Shown here piece by piece: positions 44,717-54,357 of a stretch of 64,000 nucleotides of DNA (its first letter is position 1; each line of letters opens with the position of its first letter). Where the stretch lies: the NCBI GenBank assembly GCA_947488485.1, contig CANKZO010000001.1, forward strand, positions 6,647-70,646. The letters are read 5' to 3'. A program made the translations under genes and the position numbers. Origin of the DNA: Opitutia bacterium (GTDB lineage Bacteria > Verrucomicrobiota > Verrucomicrobiae > Opitutales > UBA953). The notes under the pieces are model-generated. The model did no database searches. It saw only the letters and a program-made list of their open reading frames with translations, and had not been told where the DNA came from.

Positions 44717-47284
44717 TTACTTGTTAAGGAAGAGTTCGCTGGTGACAAGTCCGCGGACCAGGTCGCGGACGCCGTAACGGCCGGCCTTGGCCCCGTCGAG
44801 GACGGCCTCGACCTTGGCGCGGTCGGCAAAGCCCACCGGGGCGCCGGTGGCGTAGACGGTGAACTGCCCGACGAGGTTGCGGGCCAGCTGACGTTCGTCG
44901 GCGGCGACGAGGCGCTTGAATTCACGGATGTCCTTGAAGGCCTTGCCGTCGAGTTCGCCATAGGTCTCGATCTCCAAGGCGTTATGAAAGGCGAAGGCCT
45001 GACCGTTCTTGCCGATACCGACCTCCGGAGTCTTGCCGTCGAGGGCGCGGTAACGTTCGCGGAAACCGCCCATGACGTCGAAGCTCTCGAGCGCGAACCC
45101 AGGCGGATCGATCTTGGTGTGGCAGGACGCGCACGATTCGAGCGTGCGATGTTTCTCCAGCTGCTGACGGATCGTCACGGCCCCACGGGTGTCCGGCTCG
45201 ACGGCGGGTACGCTGGGAGGCGGAGGTGGCGGTTTACGGCCGAGGATGCGCTCCATGACCCAGGCGCCGCGGATGACGGGCGAAGTCGTGGTGCCGTTGG
45301 CGGTGACCTTGAGCACGGCAGCTTGGGTCATGAATCCGCCGCGCACGCTGCCAGCGGGTAAGGAGACCTTGCGTAGCTTCACGCCTTCGACGGACGGGAG
45401 CTGGTAGAGCGAGGCAAGGCGTTCGTTGACGAAGACGAAGTCCGCCTCGACGACGGTGCGGGCCGGGAGGTTCGCGCGGAGGAGCTCGGCGAAGGTGGCG
45501 TGGCTCTCGTCCCGGGCCGAATCCAGCAGATGGTCGTCGAGATAGTAATCCGGGTACAGCAAGCTGTCCGGGTCGTTGGCGCCGGCCTTGCGTAGTTCGA
45601 GCCAGTAGTCGGTGAACGATTCGACGAAACGCTGCGAACGGGCGTCGGCGAGCAGACGGTCCGTCTGGGCGCGGAGGACGGCCGGATCGCGCAGCTTCTT
45701 CGCGTCCGCCAAAGCGCGGAGCTCGGCGTCGGGCGGCGAATTCCACAGGAAGAAGCTCAGGCGAGAAGCCACGGCGTGGTCGTCCAGCGCCCCGGGTGCC
45801 TCACGCAGGTAAAGGAAGGACGGTGAGCAGAGGACGGCGGCATAGCCCGAGAGCATCGCCTCAGCGAAGGAGCTGCCGGACTTCAGCGCGCCTTGGATGA
45901 TCGGCAGGAAGCGGACCTCTTCCGCGGCGGAGACCGGACGACGGTAGGCGGAGCGGACGAAGCGACGGAGCAGTCGCTCGGCGTCGGCGGCCTCATCACG
46001 CGGGGTCACGGCGTAAGGCAAGATCGCGCTCTTGGGGGTAGGCTTGACCGGCAAGTCATCGAACAGGACCGCATAGGGCGCCGCCGGCCATTGCGGGGCG
46101 ACAGGGCCCTTCACCTCGATCCAGCGCATGACCAGGCCGGGCTGACCTTCAGGCGTAGCGAGCGGATTCTGCGCACGAGAAGCACCGGGACGGGAACGGA
46201 AGAAACGGGTGACGTCGATCTGGATGCTCTCGCCCGCCTCGAGCACGACGTCGAGTTCGGCGACGGTGACATCAGGTCCGAGGTCGATCGTGCCGATGCG
46301 ACGCAGCACGCGCGGCGGCGTGAGCGCGTAGACCGTGATCGGCTCGGAGCGGCGGCCCTTGGAGATATCGTCGAGGTCGGGGATCTGCCAGCGGACCTGC
46401 CCCTTGGACTTCGTCTTGCCTGGCCCGACCCAGACCGAATGGCCGCAAAGTTTGATCAAGTAGCGCCCGTCCTGCGGTGCGCGGAAGGTTCCGAACCAAG
46501 GCTCGACCGGCTCATAAGCACCATGCACGACGCCGACGCCTTCCTCATCGCGCAGCATGGGGTTGGCCTTGCCCACGGTGACGGGGGCGTTGCCCGCGCG
46601 CACCTCCGGCTGTCCTTTGAACCCCAGCGTCGGGAAGGTCGCGCGTTCGGGCGACTGGTTGAACTCGGAGAACTTCATCTTACCGACGTAGCCACCCTGC
46701 TGGCGGGCGTAATGCCGGCGACTGCCGGTCTCATTCGGCGCGACGGACGAGATGAACGCGGAACGAAGGGCTTCTTCGGCCGCGCCAAGGGTGCGTTGGA
46801 GTTGGACGTGCGAGACGTCCAAGGCTTCGCCGCTCTTGTTGTAACGATGCGCCTCGGTGTCCTCCGGCAGCGACTCTTTGATGTCGAGCCACGGCGCCTG
46901 CAGCAGTTCACGGACCGCGTTCTCATATTCGAAGCGGTTCATGCGTCGCTCGACCGCACGTCCCTGGGCGGCGATACGGGTGACGTCCTCACGGAGGAGG
47001 CTGGCGGAAAGTTGGCCTAGGTAGGCGGACTGCTCGCCGGCGGCGGGGCGAGCCTTCTTCTTGGGCGGCATCTCGCCATTGGCGGTACGGTCGTGGATCT
47101 TGACCCAAGCGGCGAAGGACTTCGGGTCCTGGAGGTCCGGCTTCAGGGCGGTCATATCCAGGCCACCTTTCTTCGTTTCGGCGTCGTGGCACTCGACGCA
47201 GTTCTTCTCCAGGAAAGGCGCCAACGCCCCCGAGGAACCGAGGGGCAGCAGAAGGAGACCGAGGATGGCGGCGCGGAAAGTCAT
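44717..47284 (-). CDS. Planctomycete-type cytochrome c / DUF1592-DUF1588-DUF1585 protein
   Basis: 855 residues from ATG 47284 (a TTG three codons earlier is less likely). Signal peptide, then PSCyt1-type heme motif CVECH (residues 29-33) with KKGGLDM and NGEMPPKKK. Next come DUF1587/1595/1592-type helical and beta domains, including [17 protein letters not shown] and [13 protein letters not shown] stretches. A second CASCH (718-722) with [13 protein letters not shown] marks DUF1588, and DUF1585 follows at the end. Two heme-binding CxxCH sites imply redox activity. Partner of the DUF1552 protein; function unknown. Confidence 0.88.
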   Translation of the reverse strand: MTFRAAILGLLLLPLGSSGALAPFLEKNCVECHDAETKKGGLDMTALKPDLQDPKSFAAWVKIHDRTANGEMPPKKKARPAAGEQSAYLGQLSASLLREDVTRIAAQGRAVERRMNRFEYENAVRELLQAPWLDIKESLPEDTEAHRYNKSGEALDVSHVQLQRTLGAAEEALRSAFISSVAPNETGSRRHYARQQGGYVGKMKFSEFNQSPERATFPTLGFKGQPEVRAGNAPVTVGKANPMLRDEEGVGVVHGAYEPVEPWFGTFRAPQDGRYLIKLCGHSVWVGPGKTKSKGQVRWQIPDLDDISKGRRSEPITVYALTPPRVLRRIGTIDLGPDVTVAELDVVLEAGESIQIDVTRFFRSRPGASRAQNPLATPEGQPGLVMRWIEVKGPVAPQWPAAPYAVLFDDLPVKPTPKSAILPYAVTPRDEAADAERLLRRFVRSAYRRPVSAAEEVRFLPIIQGALKSGSSFAEAMLSGYAAVLCSPSFLYLREAPGALDDHAVASRLSFFLWNSPPDAELRALADAKKLRDPAVLRAQTDRLLADARSQRFVESFTDYWLELRKAGANDPDSLLYPDYYLDDHLLDSARDESHATFAELLRANLPARTVVEADFVFVNERLASLYQLPSVEGVKLRKVSLPAGSVRGGFMTQAAVLKVTANGTTTSPVIRGAWVMERILGRKPPPPPPSVPAVEPDTRGAVTIRQQLEKHRTLESCASCHTKIDPPGFALESFDVMGGFRERYRALDGKTPEVGIGKNGQAFAFHNALEIETYGELDGKAFKDIREFKRLVAADERQLARNLVGQFTVYATGAPVGFADRAKVEAVLDGAKAGRYGVRDLVRGLVTSELFLNK

Positions 47285-47321
47285 GCAGGGCAACTATTCA
47301 GACAGCGGAACGAGGGCCGGG

Positions 47322-47333
47322 TTGCCAAGGCAA
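47322..47333. promoter_or_regulatory. 12-bp palindrome between DUF1592 gene and comM
   Basis: TTGCCAAGGCAA is a perfect palindrome. It lies 38 nt upstream of the DUF1592 gene, in the divergent region to comM. A similar TTGCC-n5-GGCAA repeat is at 60813. A further interrupted repeat CTAGGCT/AGCCCTAG is at 47358-47375. Candidate operator; no factor assigned. Confidence 0.35.
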
Positions 47334-47419
47334 TCCACCGGGGAATAGGCGGTTTTGCTAGGCTTTGAGCCCTAGGCGTCGGGGATTGTGCCCCGGGCGA
47401 CGACCCCCTGCCCTTCGGC

Positions 47420-48940
47420 ATGCTTTCCGTCATCCGTTCTGCCGCGTTGGTCGGCGTAGAAGCCGTGCCGGTCGAGATCGAGGTGAACACCGGCGAGAAG
47501 GGCGAACTCGGCTTGTGGCTGGTCGGCCTGCCCGACGCCGCGGTCAAGGAGTCGGAGGAACGCGTGCAGTCCGCCCTGCAGAACAGCGGACTCCGGCTAC
47601 CGGAGACAAGGACCACCATCAACCTCGCCCCCGGCGACCTGAAGAAAGAAGGTGCCATCTACGACCTGCCCATCGCCCTCGGCATCGCGGCGTCGACCGG
47701 GCAGTTGGACCGAAAGTTCTTACAACACTACCTCATCGCCGGAGAGCTCGGTCTGAGCGGCGCGACGCGGCCGGTACGCGGCGGGGTGGCGATGGCCATC
47801 CTCGCCCGCAAGTCTGGCCTACGCGGCGTGATCCTGCCGAGGGCATCGGCGGAAGAGGCCGCGCTGGTCGGCGGCATCGAGGCCATCCCGGCCGACACCC
47901 TTGACGGCGCCCTACGCTTCCTGACGGGCGAGAAGCAGGTCACGCCGCTTGCGCCCCCTCCGGCAGAGTCCGTTTCAAGCGAAGGTCAGCCGGACTTCGC
48001 GGAAGTCAAAGGGCAGTTGGCGATTCGCCGGGCCGTCGAAGTCGCCGCGGCCGGCGGCCATAATCTGCTGATGATCGGACCGCCGGGCTCGGGCAAGTCG
48101 CTCATCGCGAAACGCATCCCGACCATCCTGCCCCGGCCGGATGCGGAGGAGTTCCTCGAGATTCTCGGCGTGCATTCCGCCGCCGGCACGGGACTCAGCG
48201 ACGGCCGACGCGGCTGGCAGCGGCCGTTCCGTTCACCGCACCATACCATCAGCGACATCGGATTGATCGGCGGAGGTAGCATTCCCGGCCCAGGGGAAGT
48301 CTCGCTCGCGCATCTCGGCGTGCTCTTCCTCGACGAGCTCCCCGAATTCCGTCGCTCGGCGCTCGAGGTGCTCCGCCAGCCGCTCGAGGACGGCCAGGTC
48401 ACCGTCTCGCGGGCGGCGGCCAAGGTCACCCTGCCCTCGCGACTGATGCTCGTAGCGGCGATGAACCCCTGCCCCTGCGGCCACCTCGGCGACCGCCGAC
48501 GAGAGTGCACCTGCTCGCCGATGCAGGTCCGCAAATACCGCGGTAAGATTTCCGGCCCGCTGCTCGACCGTATCGACATCCAGGTCGAAGCGCCCGCGCT
48601 CTCGATCGAAGAACTCCGCGAGGCCGCGCCGGGCGAGCCTTCGGCGACGATGCGTGTCCGGGTCGAAGCCGCCCGGGCCCGACAACGACAACGGTTCGGC
48701 AGCCGGACCGGCGGCTGCAACGCGCTGCTTGGCGGGCGGGAGCTCCGCGAATATTGTGCCCTCGAACGCGCGCAGGGCGACCTCCTCCAGCAGGCGATGG
48801 AGAAACTAGGCCTGTCCGCCCGGGCCTATGACCGCATCCTCCGCGTCGCCCGCACGATCGCCGACCTCGCCGAGGCGGACCGTATCGCCACCGCCCACCT
48901 CCTCGAGGCTATCCACTATCGTTCGCTGGACCGGCAATGA
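47420..48940 (+). CDS. comM: YifB/ComM-family Mg-chelatase-like AAA ATPase
   Basis: 506 residues. The N-terminal Lon-S16-like ChlI domain has [19 protein letters not shown] and [23 protein letters not shown] domain: Walker [30 protein letters not shown], Walker [21 protein letters not shown] with Cys-rich Mg-chelatase C motif, and the Mg_chelatase_C domain. ComM helicases promote branch migration in transformation and recombination. No other competence genes are nearby. Confidence 0.95.
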   Translation: MLSVIRSAALVGVEAVPVEIEVNTGEKGELGLWLVGLPDAAVKESEERVQSALQNSGLRLPETRTTINLAPGDLKKEGAIYDLPIALGIAASTGQLDRKFLQHYLIAGELGLSGATRPVRGGVAMAILARKSGLRGVILPRASAEEAALVGGIEAIPADTLDGALRFLTGEKQVTPLAPPPAESVSSEGQPDFAEVKGQLAIRRAVEVAAAGGHNLLMIGPPGSGKSLIAKRIPTILPRPDAEEFLEILGVHSAAGTGLSDGRRGWQRPFRSPHHTISDIGLIGGGSIPGPGEVSLAHLGVLFLDELPEFRRSALEVLRQPLEDGQVTVSRAAAKVTLPSRLMLVAAMNPCPCGHLGDRRRECTCSPMQVRKYRGKISGPLLDRIDIQVEAPALSIEELREAAPGEPSATMRVRVEAARARQRQRFGSRTGGCNALLGGRELREYCALERAQGDLLQQAMEKLGLSARAYDRILRVARTIADLAEADRIATAHLLEAIHYRSLDRQ

Positions 48941-48986
48941 AAACACTCGCCCGGCCATGGGAAAACCCTCCAATGGAGGCCTCCCC

Positions 48987-50036
48987 ATGAAATCCCTGCT
49001 CAAGCTCGGGCTCTTCAGCCTGCTCGCCCTCCTCACCCTGCCCCTCGAGGCCGCCGATAAGATCCGCGTCCTCGTCCTCGACGGCCGTAACAACCACGAC
49101 TGGGTCCGCACGACCGAAGCCTGCAAGGCCACCCTCGAGGCCACCGGTCGGTTCACCGTGACGGTCGCCACCGCGCCCGCCGGCTTCGCCAAGCCCAAGC
49201 CCGGTCGCCCGAAGCCCGGTGACGCCGCCGCGAAGAAAGCCTTCGACGCCGCGATGAAGGAGTGGAACGCCGAGGAAGCCGCCTTCGTCAAGGCCCACGC
49301 CGCCGAGTGGGAACAGTGGGCCCCGAAGTTCGCCGACTACCAGGTCATCGTGAACAATTACAACGGTCCCGAATGGGGCACCGCGATGAAGGACTCCTTC
49401 ACCGAGTTCGTCATGAACGGCGGTGGCCTCGTCAACGTACACGCCGCGAACAACGCCTTCACCGGCTGGGACAACTTCAACGAGATGATCTGCTGCGGCT
49501 GGCGCGGCGCCACCTTCGGCAAGCGCATCGCCGTCGACGACAAGACCGGCCAGGCTGTCGCGCTCGTCGACGCCGAGGAGAAGATCCAGGGCAAGGGCTT
49601 CGGTTCCGGCCACGGCGCCAAGCACGTCTTCACGCTCAAGACCCGCGACGCCGCCCACCCGATCATGAAGGGCCTGCCCGCCGAGTGGCTGCACGCCAAT
49701 GACGAACTCTACGGCCGCATGCGCGGCAGCGCCGACCACATGCACGTGCTCTCGAGCTCCTTCTCCAAACCGGAGTTCGGCGGCACCGACATGCATGAGC
49801 CGATGGTCTGGTACGCCCCCTTCGGCAAAGGCCGCGTGGTCACCACCTCCATGGGTCACATGTGGACCGGCGACACGAACTTCGAAGCCCTGCATTGCGT
49901 AGGCTTCCAGACCATCCTCGCCCGCTCCACCGAATGGGCCGCGACCGACAAGGTCACCCTGGCCGTACCGGAAGGCTTCCCGACCCTCGACAAGACGAGC
50001 GTGATCGAGCCCTCCAAGGTCGTCTGGAAGAAATAA
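48987..50036 (+). CDS. Secreted ThuA-like protein
   Basis: 349 residues from ATG 48987. Signal peptide (LLKLGLFSLLALLTLPLEAA). ThuA/glutamine-amidotransferase-like fold: RVLVLDGRNNHDWVRTTEAC, VIVNNYNGPEWG, GGGLVNVHAANNAF, VWYAPFGKGRVVTTSMGHM. An insertion of Lys/Ala/Pro-rich sequence (FAKPKPGRPKPGDAA) lies near residue 65. ThuA proteins are implicated in sugar metabolism, mechanism unclear; they often co-occur with Gfo/Idh/MocA proteins. One such gene is about 570 nt away, convergent, beyond gntK. Confidence 0.88.
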   Translation: MKSLLKLGLFSLLALLTLPLEAADKIRVLVLDGRNNHDWVRTTEACKATLEATGRFTVTVATAPAGFAKPKPGRPKPGDAAAKKAFDAAMKEWNAEEAAFVKAHAAEWEQWAPKFADYQVIVNNYNGPEWGTAMKDSFTEFVMNGGGLVNVHAANNAFTGWDNFNEMICCGWRGATFGKRIAVDDKTGQAVALVDAEEKIQGKGFGSGHGAKHVFTLKTRDAAHPIMKGLPAEWLHANDELYGRMRGSADHMHVLSSSFSKPEFGGTDMHEPMVWYAPFGKGRVVTTSMGHMWTGDTNFEALHCVGFQTILARSTEWAATDKVTLAVPEGFPTLDKTSVIEPSKVVWKK

Positions 50037-50055
50037 GCCAGCCAGGCTCTCCGAC

Positions 50056-50086
50056 GAAGGCCCGCGCAAGCGGGCCTTCTGCTTTT
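50056..50086 (+). terminator. Intrinsic terminator after ThuA gene
   Basis: GAAGGCCCGC (50056-50065), GCAA tetraloop, GCGGGCCTTC (50070-50079), then TGCTTTT. Strong 10-bp stem. It ends exactly at the stop of convergent gntK. Confidence 0.8.
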
Positions 50087-50598
50087 CAGGCGAAGCGACG
50101 CATCGCCACCGCCACGGTCGCGCAGATCTGCTCGGGCGTAAGGCTGATGCTGACGTGCACGCACTTCTCGGTGGCGAGGTTCGGACGCTCCAGCGTGGCG
50201 AGCTGACTACCGAGCAGGCCCGGCGGCATGAAGTGTCCCTTGCGCGCGTCCATCCGCGCCTGCAGGAGCTCACGGCTGCCATCGAGGAAGACGAAGAAGA
50301 GGTCCGGGTCACCCTCACGTAGGCGATCGCGATAGGCGAGTTTGAGGGCGGAGCAGGTCACGACCATCGCCTCGCCCCGGGCCTTACCCTCCTTGAGCCG
50401 ATCCGCCATCGCCGCCAGCCAGCCGGCGCGGTCTTCGTCGGTCAACGGCGTGCCGGCGCTCATCTTCGCGACGTTCTCCGGCGGATGAAAACCGTCGGCT
50501 TCGATCAGCGTGGCTCCGGTACGGGCCGCATAGAGCTCCGCGACGGTGCTCTTACCGCAGCCGCAGACGCCCATGAAGACGAGGTTCGGATGCGCCAC
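50086..50598 (-). CDS. gntK: Gluconokinase
   Basis: 170 residues. P-loop FMGVCGCGKSTVAE, EADGFHPPENVAKMSAGTPL, DRAGWL, VTCSALKLAYRDRLR and GHFMPPGLLGSQLATLE are GntK hallmarks. It phosphorylates gluconate to 6-phosphogluconate for the Entner-Doudoroff or pentose phosphate route. It follows a Gfo/Idh/MocA dehydrogenase by 6 nt, so the dehydrogenase may feed it sugar acids (inference). Confidence 0.95.
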   Translation of the reverse strand: MAHPNLVFMGVCGCGKSTVAELYAARTGATLIEADGFHPPENVAKMSAGTPLTDEDRAGWLAAMADRLKEGKARGEAMVVTCSALKLAYRDRLREGDPDLFFVFLDGSRELLQARMDARKGHFMPPGLLGSQLATLERPNLATEKCVHVSISLTPEQICATVAVAMRRFA

Positions 50599-50604
50599 CG
50601 GCGT

Positions 50605-51684
50605 TCAGAGATTGATCGTACGGCCTTCGCGGAAGGACTGGTCCGCCGCGGCGACGATACGCATCGAGTTGACGGCGTCGTCCATGTGCGCGGTGAGATC
50701 GAGATCCTCGCGGATGGCCTTTTCGAAATAGACCTGCTCGCGTTCGCACAGGCCGTCATGACCGGGGTCGGCCTCGGTCGGGACGATCTCGTCAGGCTTG
50801 GTGAACTTACCATCGGGACCGAGCTGCGAAGAGTGCACCTTGAGCGCCTGCGCGGCGGAGTGGGAATCGACGTCGGCGGAGTTGCCGGCCTGCGAGGCCT
50901 TGCCCGCGACGATCGAGACGCAGCCCTTCGGCCCGATCACATCCTTCACGAAGAAGGCCTCCTCGGACATCATCGGACCCCAGCCGGCCTCATACCAGCC
51001 GACGGAGCCGTCGGCGAAGGTCACCTGGAGGTGGCCGTAATTGATCTGGCCGGCGGGCATGTCCTCCGTGAGGCGGGCGCCGATGCCGGAGACGCGCACG
51101 GGGCGGCTGCCGGTCATGAGGCACATCACGTCGACGTAGTGAACGCCGCAGTCGACGACGGGGCTGCAGGTCTGCAGGAGGGACTTATGGGTCTTCCACA
51201 TGTCGCCATAGCTCTGCTGATTCAGGTTCATGCGCATGACCAGCGGCTTGCCGAGCGTCTGCACGGTCTTGATGAACTGCGTCCAGGCCGGGTGGTGGCG
51301 GAGGATGTAACCGATGACCACCTTGCGCTTCACGGCCTTGGCCTTGGCGACGATCTGCTCGGCCTCGGCGACGGTGACCGCGAGGGGCTTCTCGACGAAG
51401 ACGTGGCAACCGGCTTCGAGCGCGGCGACGGCGTATTCGGCATGGGTGTCCGGATAGCTTGAGATCGAGACCGCGTCCGGCTTGGCCGCCTTGAGCGCGG
51501 CGTGGAAGTCGGCATACTCCGCGTAGCCTCCTCCAAGCTCGGCGTTGAGCTTGGCGCGCGATTCGGCGGAGCGGGTGACCAGACCGACGATCTGGAAACC
51601 GGGCAGCTTATGGTAAGCGAGGGCGTGCGAACGGCCCATGTGGCCGGCGCCGACACAGAGGACACGGAGAGGGGTCTGGCTCAT
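50605..51684 (-). CDS. Gfo/Idh/MocA-family oxidoreductase (cytoplasmic)
   Basis: 359 residues. LRVLCVGAGHMGRSHALAYH is the NAD(P)-binding start; then PDAVSISSYPDTHAEYAVAA and the motif HVFVEKPLAVTVAEAEQI, plus CGVHYVDVMCLM. There is no Tat signal, unlike the copy at 13.2 kb. The substrate is probably a sugar or inositol. It is directly upstream of gntK. Confidence 0.9.
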   Translation of the reverse strand: MSQTPLRVLCVGAGHMGRSHALAYHKLPGFQIVGLVTRSAESRAKLNAELGGGYAEYADFHAALKAAKPDAVSISSYPDTHAEYAVAALEAGCHVFVEKPLAVTVAEAEQIVAKAKAVKRKVVIGYILRHHPAWTQFIKTVQTLGKPLVMRMNLNQQSYGDMWKTHKSLLQTCSPVVDCGVHYVDVMCLMTGSRPVRVSGIGARLTEDMPAGQINYGHLQVTFADGSVGWYEAGWGPMMSEEAFFVKDVIGPKGCVSIVAGKASQAGNSADVDSHSAAQALKVHSSQLGPDGKFTKPDEIVPTEADPGHDGLCEREQVYFEKAIREDLDLTAHMDDAVNSMRIVAAADQSFREGRTINL

Positions 51685-51755
51685 GCGCCGAGCATCACCC
51701 TTCCCTCTCCCGCTTCAAGTCGGGAGAAGGCATCCGCCGCAGATTAATCGAGCGA

Positions 51756-53327
51756 TTAGTTCGGTAACGGCTGCGCGACACCTTTCGCCCGCTGGGCTTC
51801 GAGCAGGGGCTTCAGCCGGGCGACGACTTCCGGATGTTCCTGGGCGACGTTGTTCCGTTCGCCGGGATCCGCCAGCAGGTCGAAGAGACGCGGGCCGGCC
51901 TGATCGCGCCGGTCGTTGGCCTGGTCGGCTTCGGCGCCCAAGAGATCGACGAGCGGGCCTTGCGCCTTCTTGCCCTTGCCCGGGGCGCCGACGCCCGAGA
52001 TGAACTTCCAACGGGCGTCACGGATGGAGAGCACGTTGCCCTGCGTACTGGAGATGAGCGTCTCGCGGCCCAGGCCGCCGGTGAGGGCCGCGGAGGAATC
52101 GACCGAGTCGAGTTTCAGGAACTCCGCCGGATCGCCGCCGGCGACCTTGGTGAAGACGGCCGGAAGATCCACTTGCGAGATCAGCGCGTCAGACACCTTG
52201 GCGACCGGCGTATGGCCGGGCCAGCGGGCAATGAAGCCCACGCGGGTGCCGCCCTCGAGGATGCTGTATTTGCCGCCGCGGAACGGACCCGCCGGGGCAT
52301 GCGCCGCGGCCTTGTTCCGTTCCACCGCTTGGTCCTTATAACCATCGTCGAGCACCGGACCATTGTCCGAGGTGTAGATCACGAGCGTATTCTCGGCGAG
52401 GCCCTGCTTGTCGAGTTCGGCGAGGATGCGGCCGACCTGATCGTCGAAGGCGACCACCGCGTCGCCACGCGGGCCGAGCGGAGTCTTACCGGCATAGCGC
52501 GGATGATGGACGCGCGGGACATGGTTCTCGTGCGAGGCGTAATAAAGGAAGAACGGCTTCTCCTTATTCTTGGCGATGAAGCCGCAGGCCTTGTCCGCGA
52601 AGGTGTCGCCCATCGTCTCGTCGTTCCAGAGGGCGGCCTTGCCGCCCTTCATCCAACCGATGCGGCCGACGCCGTTGACGAGCGCCATGTTATGACCGTG
52701 AGACCAGTCCATCTTGAGTTTCGCGCGCTCCGCATCGGTCTTCAGGTCGGGGTCGCCCGGGTAAGGCTGCTTGTAGCTGATCTCGATCGGATCTTTGGGA
52801 TCGAGTCCGACCACGCCGCCGTCCTCGACGAAGACCGTCGGGACGCGGTCGCCGGTGGCGGCCATGATGAACGAATAGGTGAAGCCGATCTGGTTGGGCG
52901 ACGGATCGATCTTCTTGTTCCAATCGACGTCGCCGGAGCCCAGGCCGAGATGCCACTTGCCGACCACGCCGGTGGCGTAGCCGAGTTTGGCGAGGCTGGC
53001 CGCCATCGTGGGACGACCGGGCTTGATGATCAGACGGGCGTCACCGGGCAGCACACCCGTGCCTTGACGGCGCCAGGCGTATTCGCCGGTGAGCAGCGAG
53101 TAGCGGGACGGCGTGCACGTGGCGGAGGTGCAGTAGCCCGAAGTGAAACGGGTGCCCTGCGCGGCGAGACGGTCGAGGTTCGGAGTCGGGATGACCTTCG
53201 CGCCGTAACAGCCGAGGTCCCCCCAGCCGATGTCATCGGAGTAAAGCAGCACGATGTTCGGCGGACGTTTCTCGGCCGCGAAGGCGGAGAGGACGCAGGA
53301 CAGGGCAACCAGGGGCAGGAGGCGCAT
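51756..53327 (-). CDS. Secreted formylglycine-dependent sulfatase
   Basis: 523 residues from ATG 53327. Signal peptide (RLLPLVALSCVLSAFAAEK). NIVLLYSDDIGWGDLGCYGA supplies metal Asp residues; CTPSRYSLLTGEYAWR is the Cys-type formylglycine signature (CxPSR); VGKWHLGLGSG and YTSDNGPV complete the S1 sulfatase pattern. It likely hydrolyses sulfated polysaccharide or related esters in the periplasm. A maturase (FGE) is not in the window. Confidence 0.93.
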   Translation of the reverse strand: MRLLPLVALSCVLSAFAAEKRPPNIVLLYSDDIGWGDLGCYGAKVIPTPNLDRLAAQGTRFTSGYCTSATCTPSRYSLLTGEYAWRRQGTGVLPGDARLIIKPGRPTMAASLAKLGYATGVVGKWHLGLGSGDVDWNKKIDPSPNQIGFTYSFIMAATGDRVPTVFVEDGGVVGLDPKDPIEISYKQPYPGDPDLKTDAERAKLKMDWSHGHNMALVNGVGRIGWMKGGKAALWNDETMGDTFADKACGFIAKNKEKPFFLYYASHENHVPRVHHPRYAGKTPLGPRGDAVVAFDDQVGRILAELDKQGLAENTLVIYTSDNGPVLDDGYKDQAVERNKAAAHAPAGPFRGGKYSILEGGTRVGFIARWPGHTPVAKVSDALISQVDLPAVFTKVAGGDPAEFLKLDSVDSSAALTGGLGRETLISSTQGNVLSIRDARWKFISGVGAPGKGKKAQGPLVDLLGAEADQANDRRDQAGPRLFDLLADPGERNNVAQEHPEVVARLKPLLEAQRAKGVAQPLPN

Positions 53328-53425
53328 GGGAGGGTTGTAAGCCTGCCCGAGACGGAAACCAAGCCGACAGATAAGCCACCCCTTGCTTGCCAAACCCGCC
53401 CCGAAAGCCCAATCAGAAGACGACC

Positions 53426-54280
53426 ATGCGTTTCGCCAAATACCACGCCCTCGGCAACGACTACCTCGTCCTTGAGCCTAAGGACTGCCCCGCCCTCTTT
53501 TCGCCGGAAGCCATCCGTAAGGTCTGTCACCGCCATTTCGGCCTCGGTTCCGACGGCATCCTCTACGGACCGATCGAACGCACGGACGGTACCTTCGGCC
53601 TGCGCATCCTGAATCCCGACGGCTCCGAAGCCGAGAAGTCCGGCAACGGTATCCGCATCTTCTGCCGCCACCTCCTCGAGACCAAGCGGATCAAGGAAGG
53701 CCAGGAGTTCAAGCTGCACACCATCGGCGGCATCGTCCGCTGCGAGGTCTTCGACGGCGGTAACCGCATCCGGGTCGAGATGGGCAAGGTCTCCTTCCGC
53801 GCGCCGGTCATCCCGCACGTCGGCGCCGACCGCGAAGTCCTCGGCGAAGAGATCACCGTCCTCGGCAAGACCTTCAAGTATTGGGCCGCGACCGTCGGCA
53901 ACCCGCACTGCGTGATCCCGGTCGACGAGCTCACGCCCGATCTCGCCAAGACCTACGGCCCGCACCTCGAGACGCACCCCAATTTCCCGAACCGCACCAA
54001 CGTGCAGTTCATGAAGATCATGGACCGTAAGAACGTCCGCATCGAGATCTGGGAACGCGGCGCCGGCTACACCATGGCGTCCGGCTCCTCCTCCTCGGCT
54101 TCGGCCGCCGTGGCCCGTAAAATGGGCCTGGTTGACCCAGATTTGACGGTTAATATGCCCGGAGGTCAGATTATCATTGGCATCGGTGAGGATTATTCCA
54201 TCGTGATGACAGGCCCGACGACCCCCGTAGGCATCTTCGAGATGCACCCAGGAGTCCCGGTCCAAGACGTCGCCGTCTAG
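53426..54280 (+). CDS. dapF: Diaminopimelate epimerase homologue with Ser at both catalytic Cys positions
   Basis: 284 residues from ATG 53426. Start RFAKYHALGNDYLVLEP, then HFGLGSDGIL, ILNPDGSEAEKSGNGIRIFC, VGNPHCVIP, NRTNVQFMKI and IEIWERGAGYTMASGSSSSA. Substrate-binding residues of DapF (Asn of GND, Asn in LNPDG, Asn in VGNPH, NRTN, ER of WERGAGYT) are kept. The two general acid/base Cys, usually in ACGNG and ACGTG contexts, are Ser72 and Ser219 here (codons TCC at 53639 and 54080). This may be a pseudoenzyme, a slow epimerase or an enzyme with another reaction. Length is normal. Confidence 0.88.
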   Translation: MRFAKYHALGNDYLVLEPKDCPALFSPEAIRKVCHRHFGLGSDGILYGPIERTDGTFGLRILNPDGSEAEKSGNGIRIFCRHLLETKRIKEGQEFKLHTIGGIVRCEVFDGGNRIRVEMGKVSFRAPVIPHVGADREVLGEEITVLGKTFKYWAATVGNPHCVIPVDELTPDLAKTYGPHLETHPNFPNRTNVQFMKIMDRKNVRIEIWERGAGYTMASGSSSSASAAVARKMGLVDPDLTVNMPGGQIIIGIGEDYSIVMTGPTTPVGIFEMHPGVPVQDVAV

Positions 54281-54357
54281 GCGATACGTCTTCCCGCTAG
54301 GTTTTCCCTCCTTTGGCGCGTCCTTTCGGACGACGCTTTTCACCGCACACCCTCACC

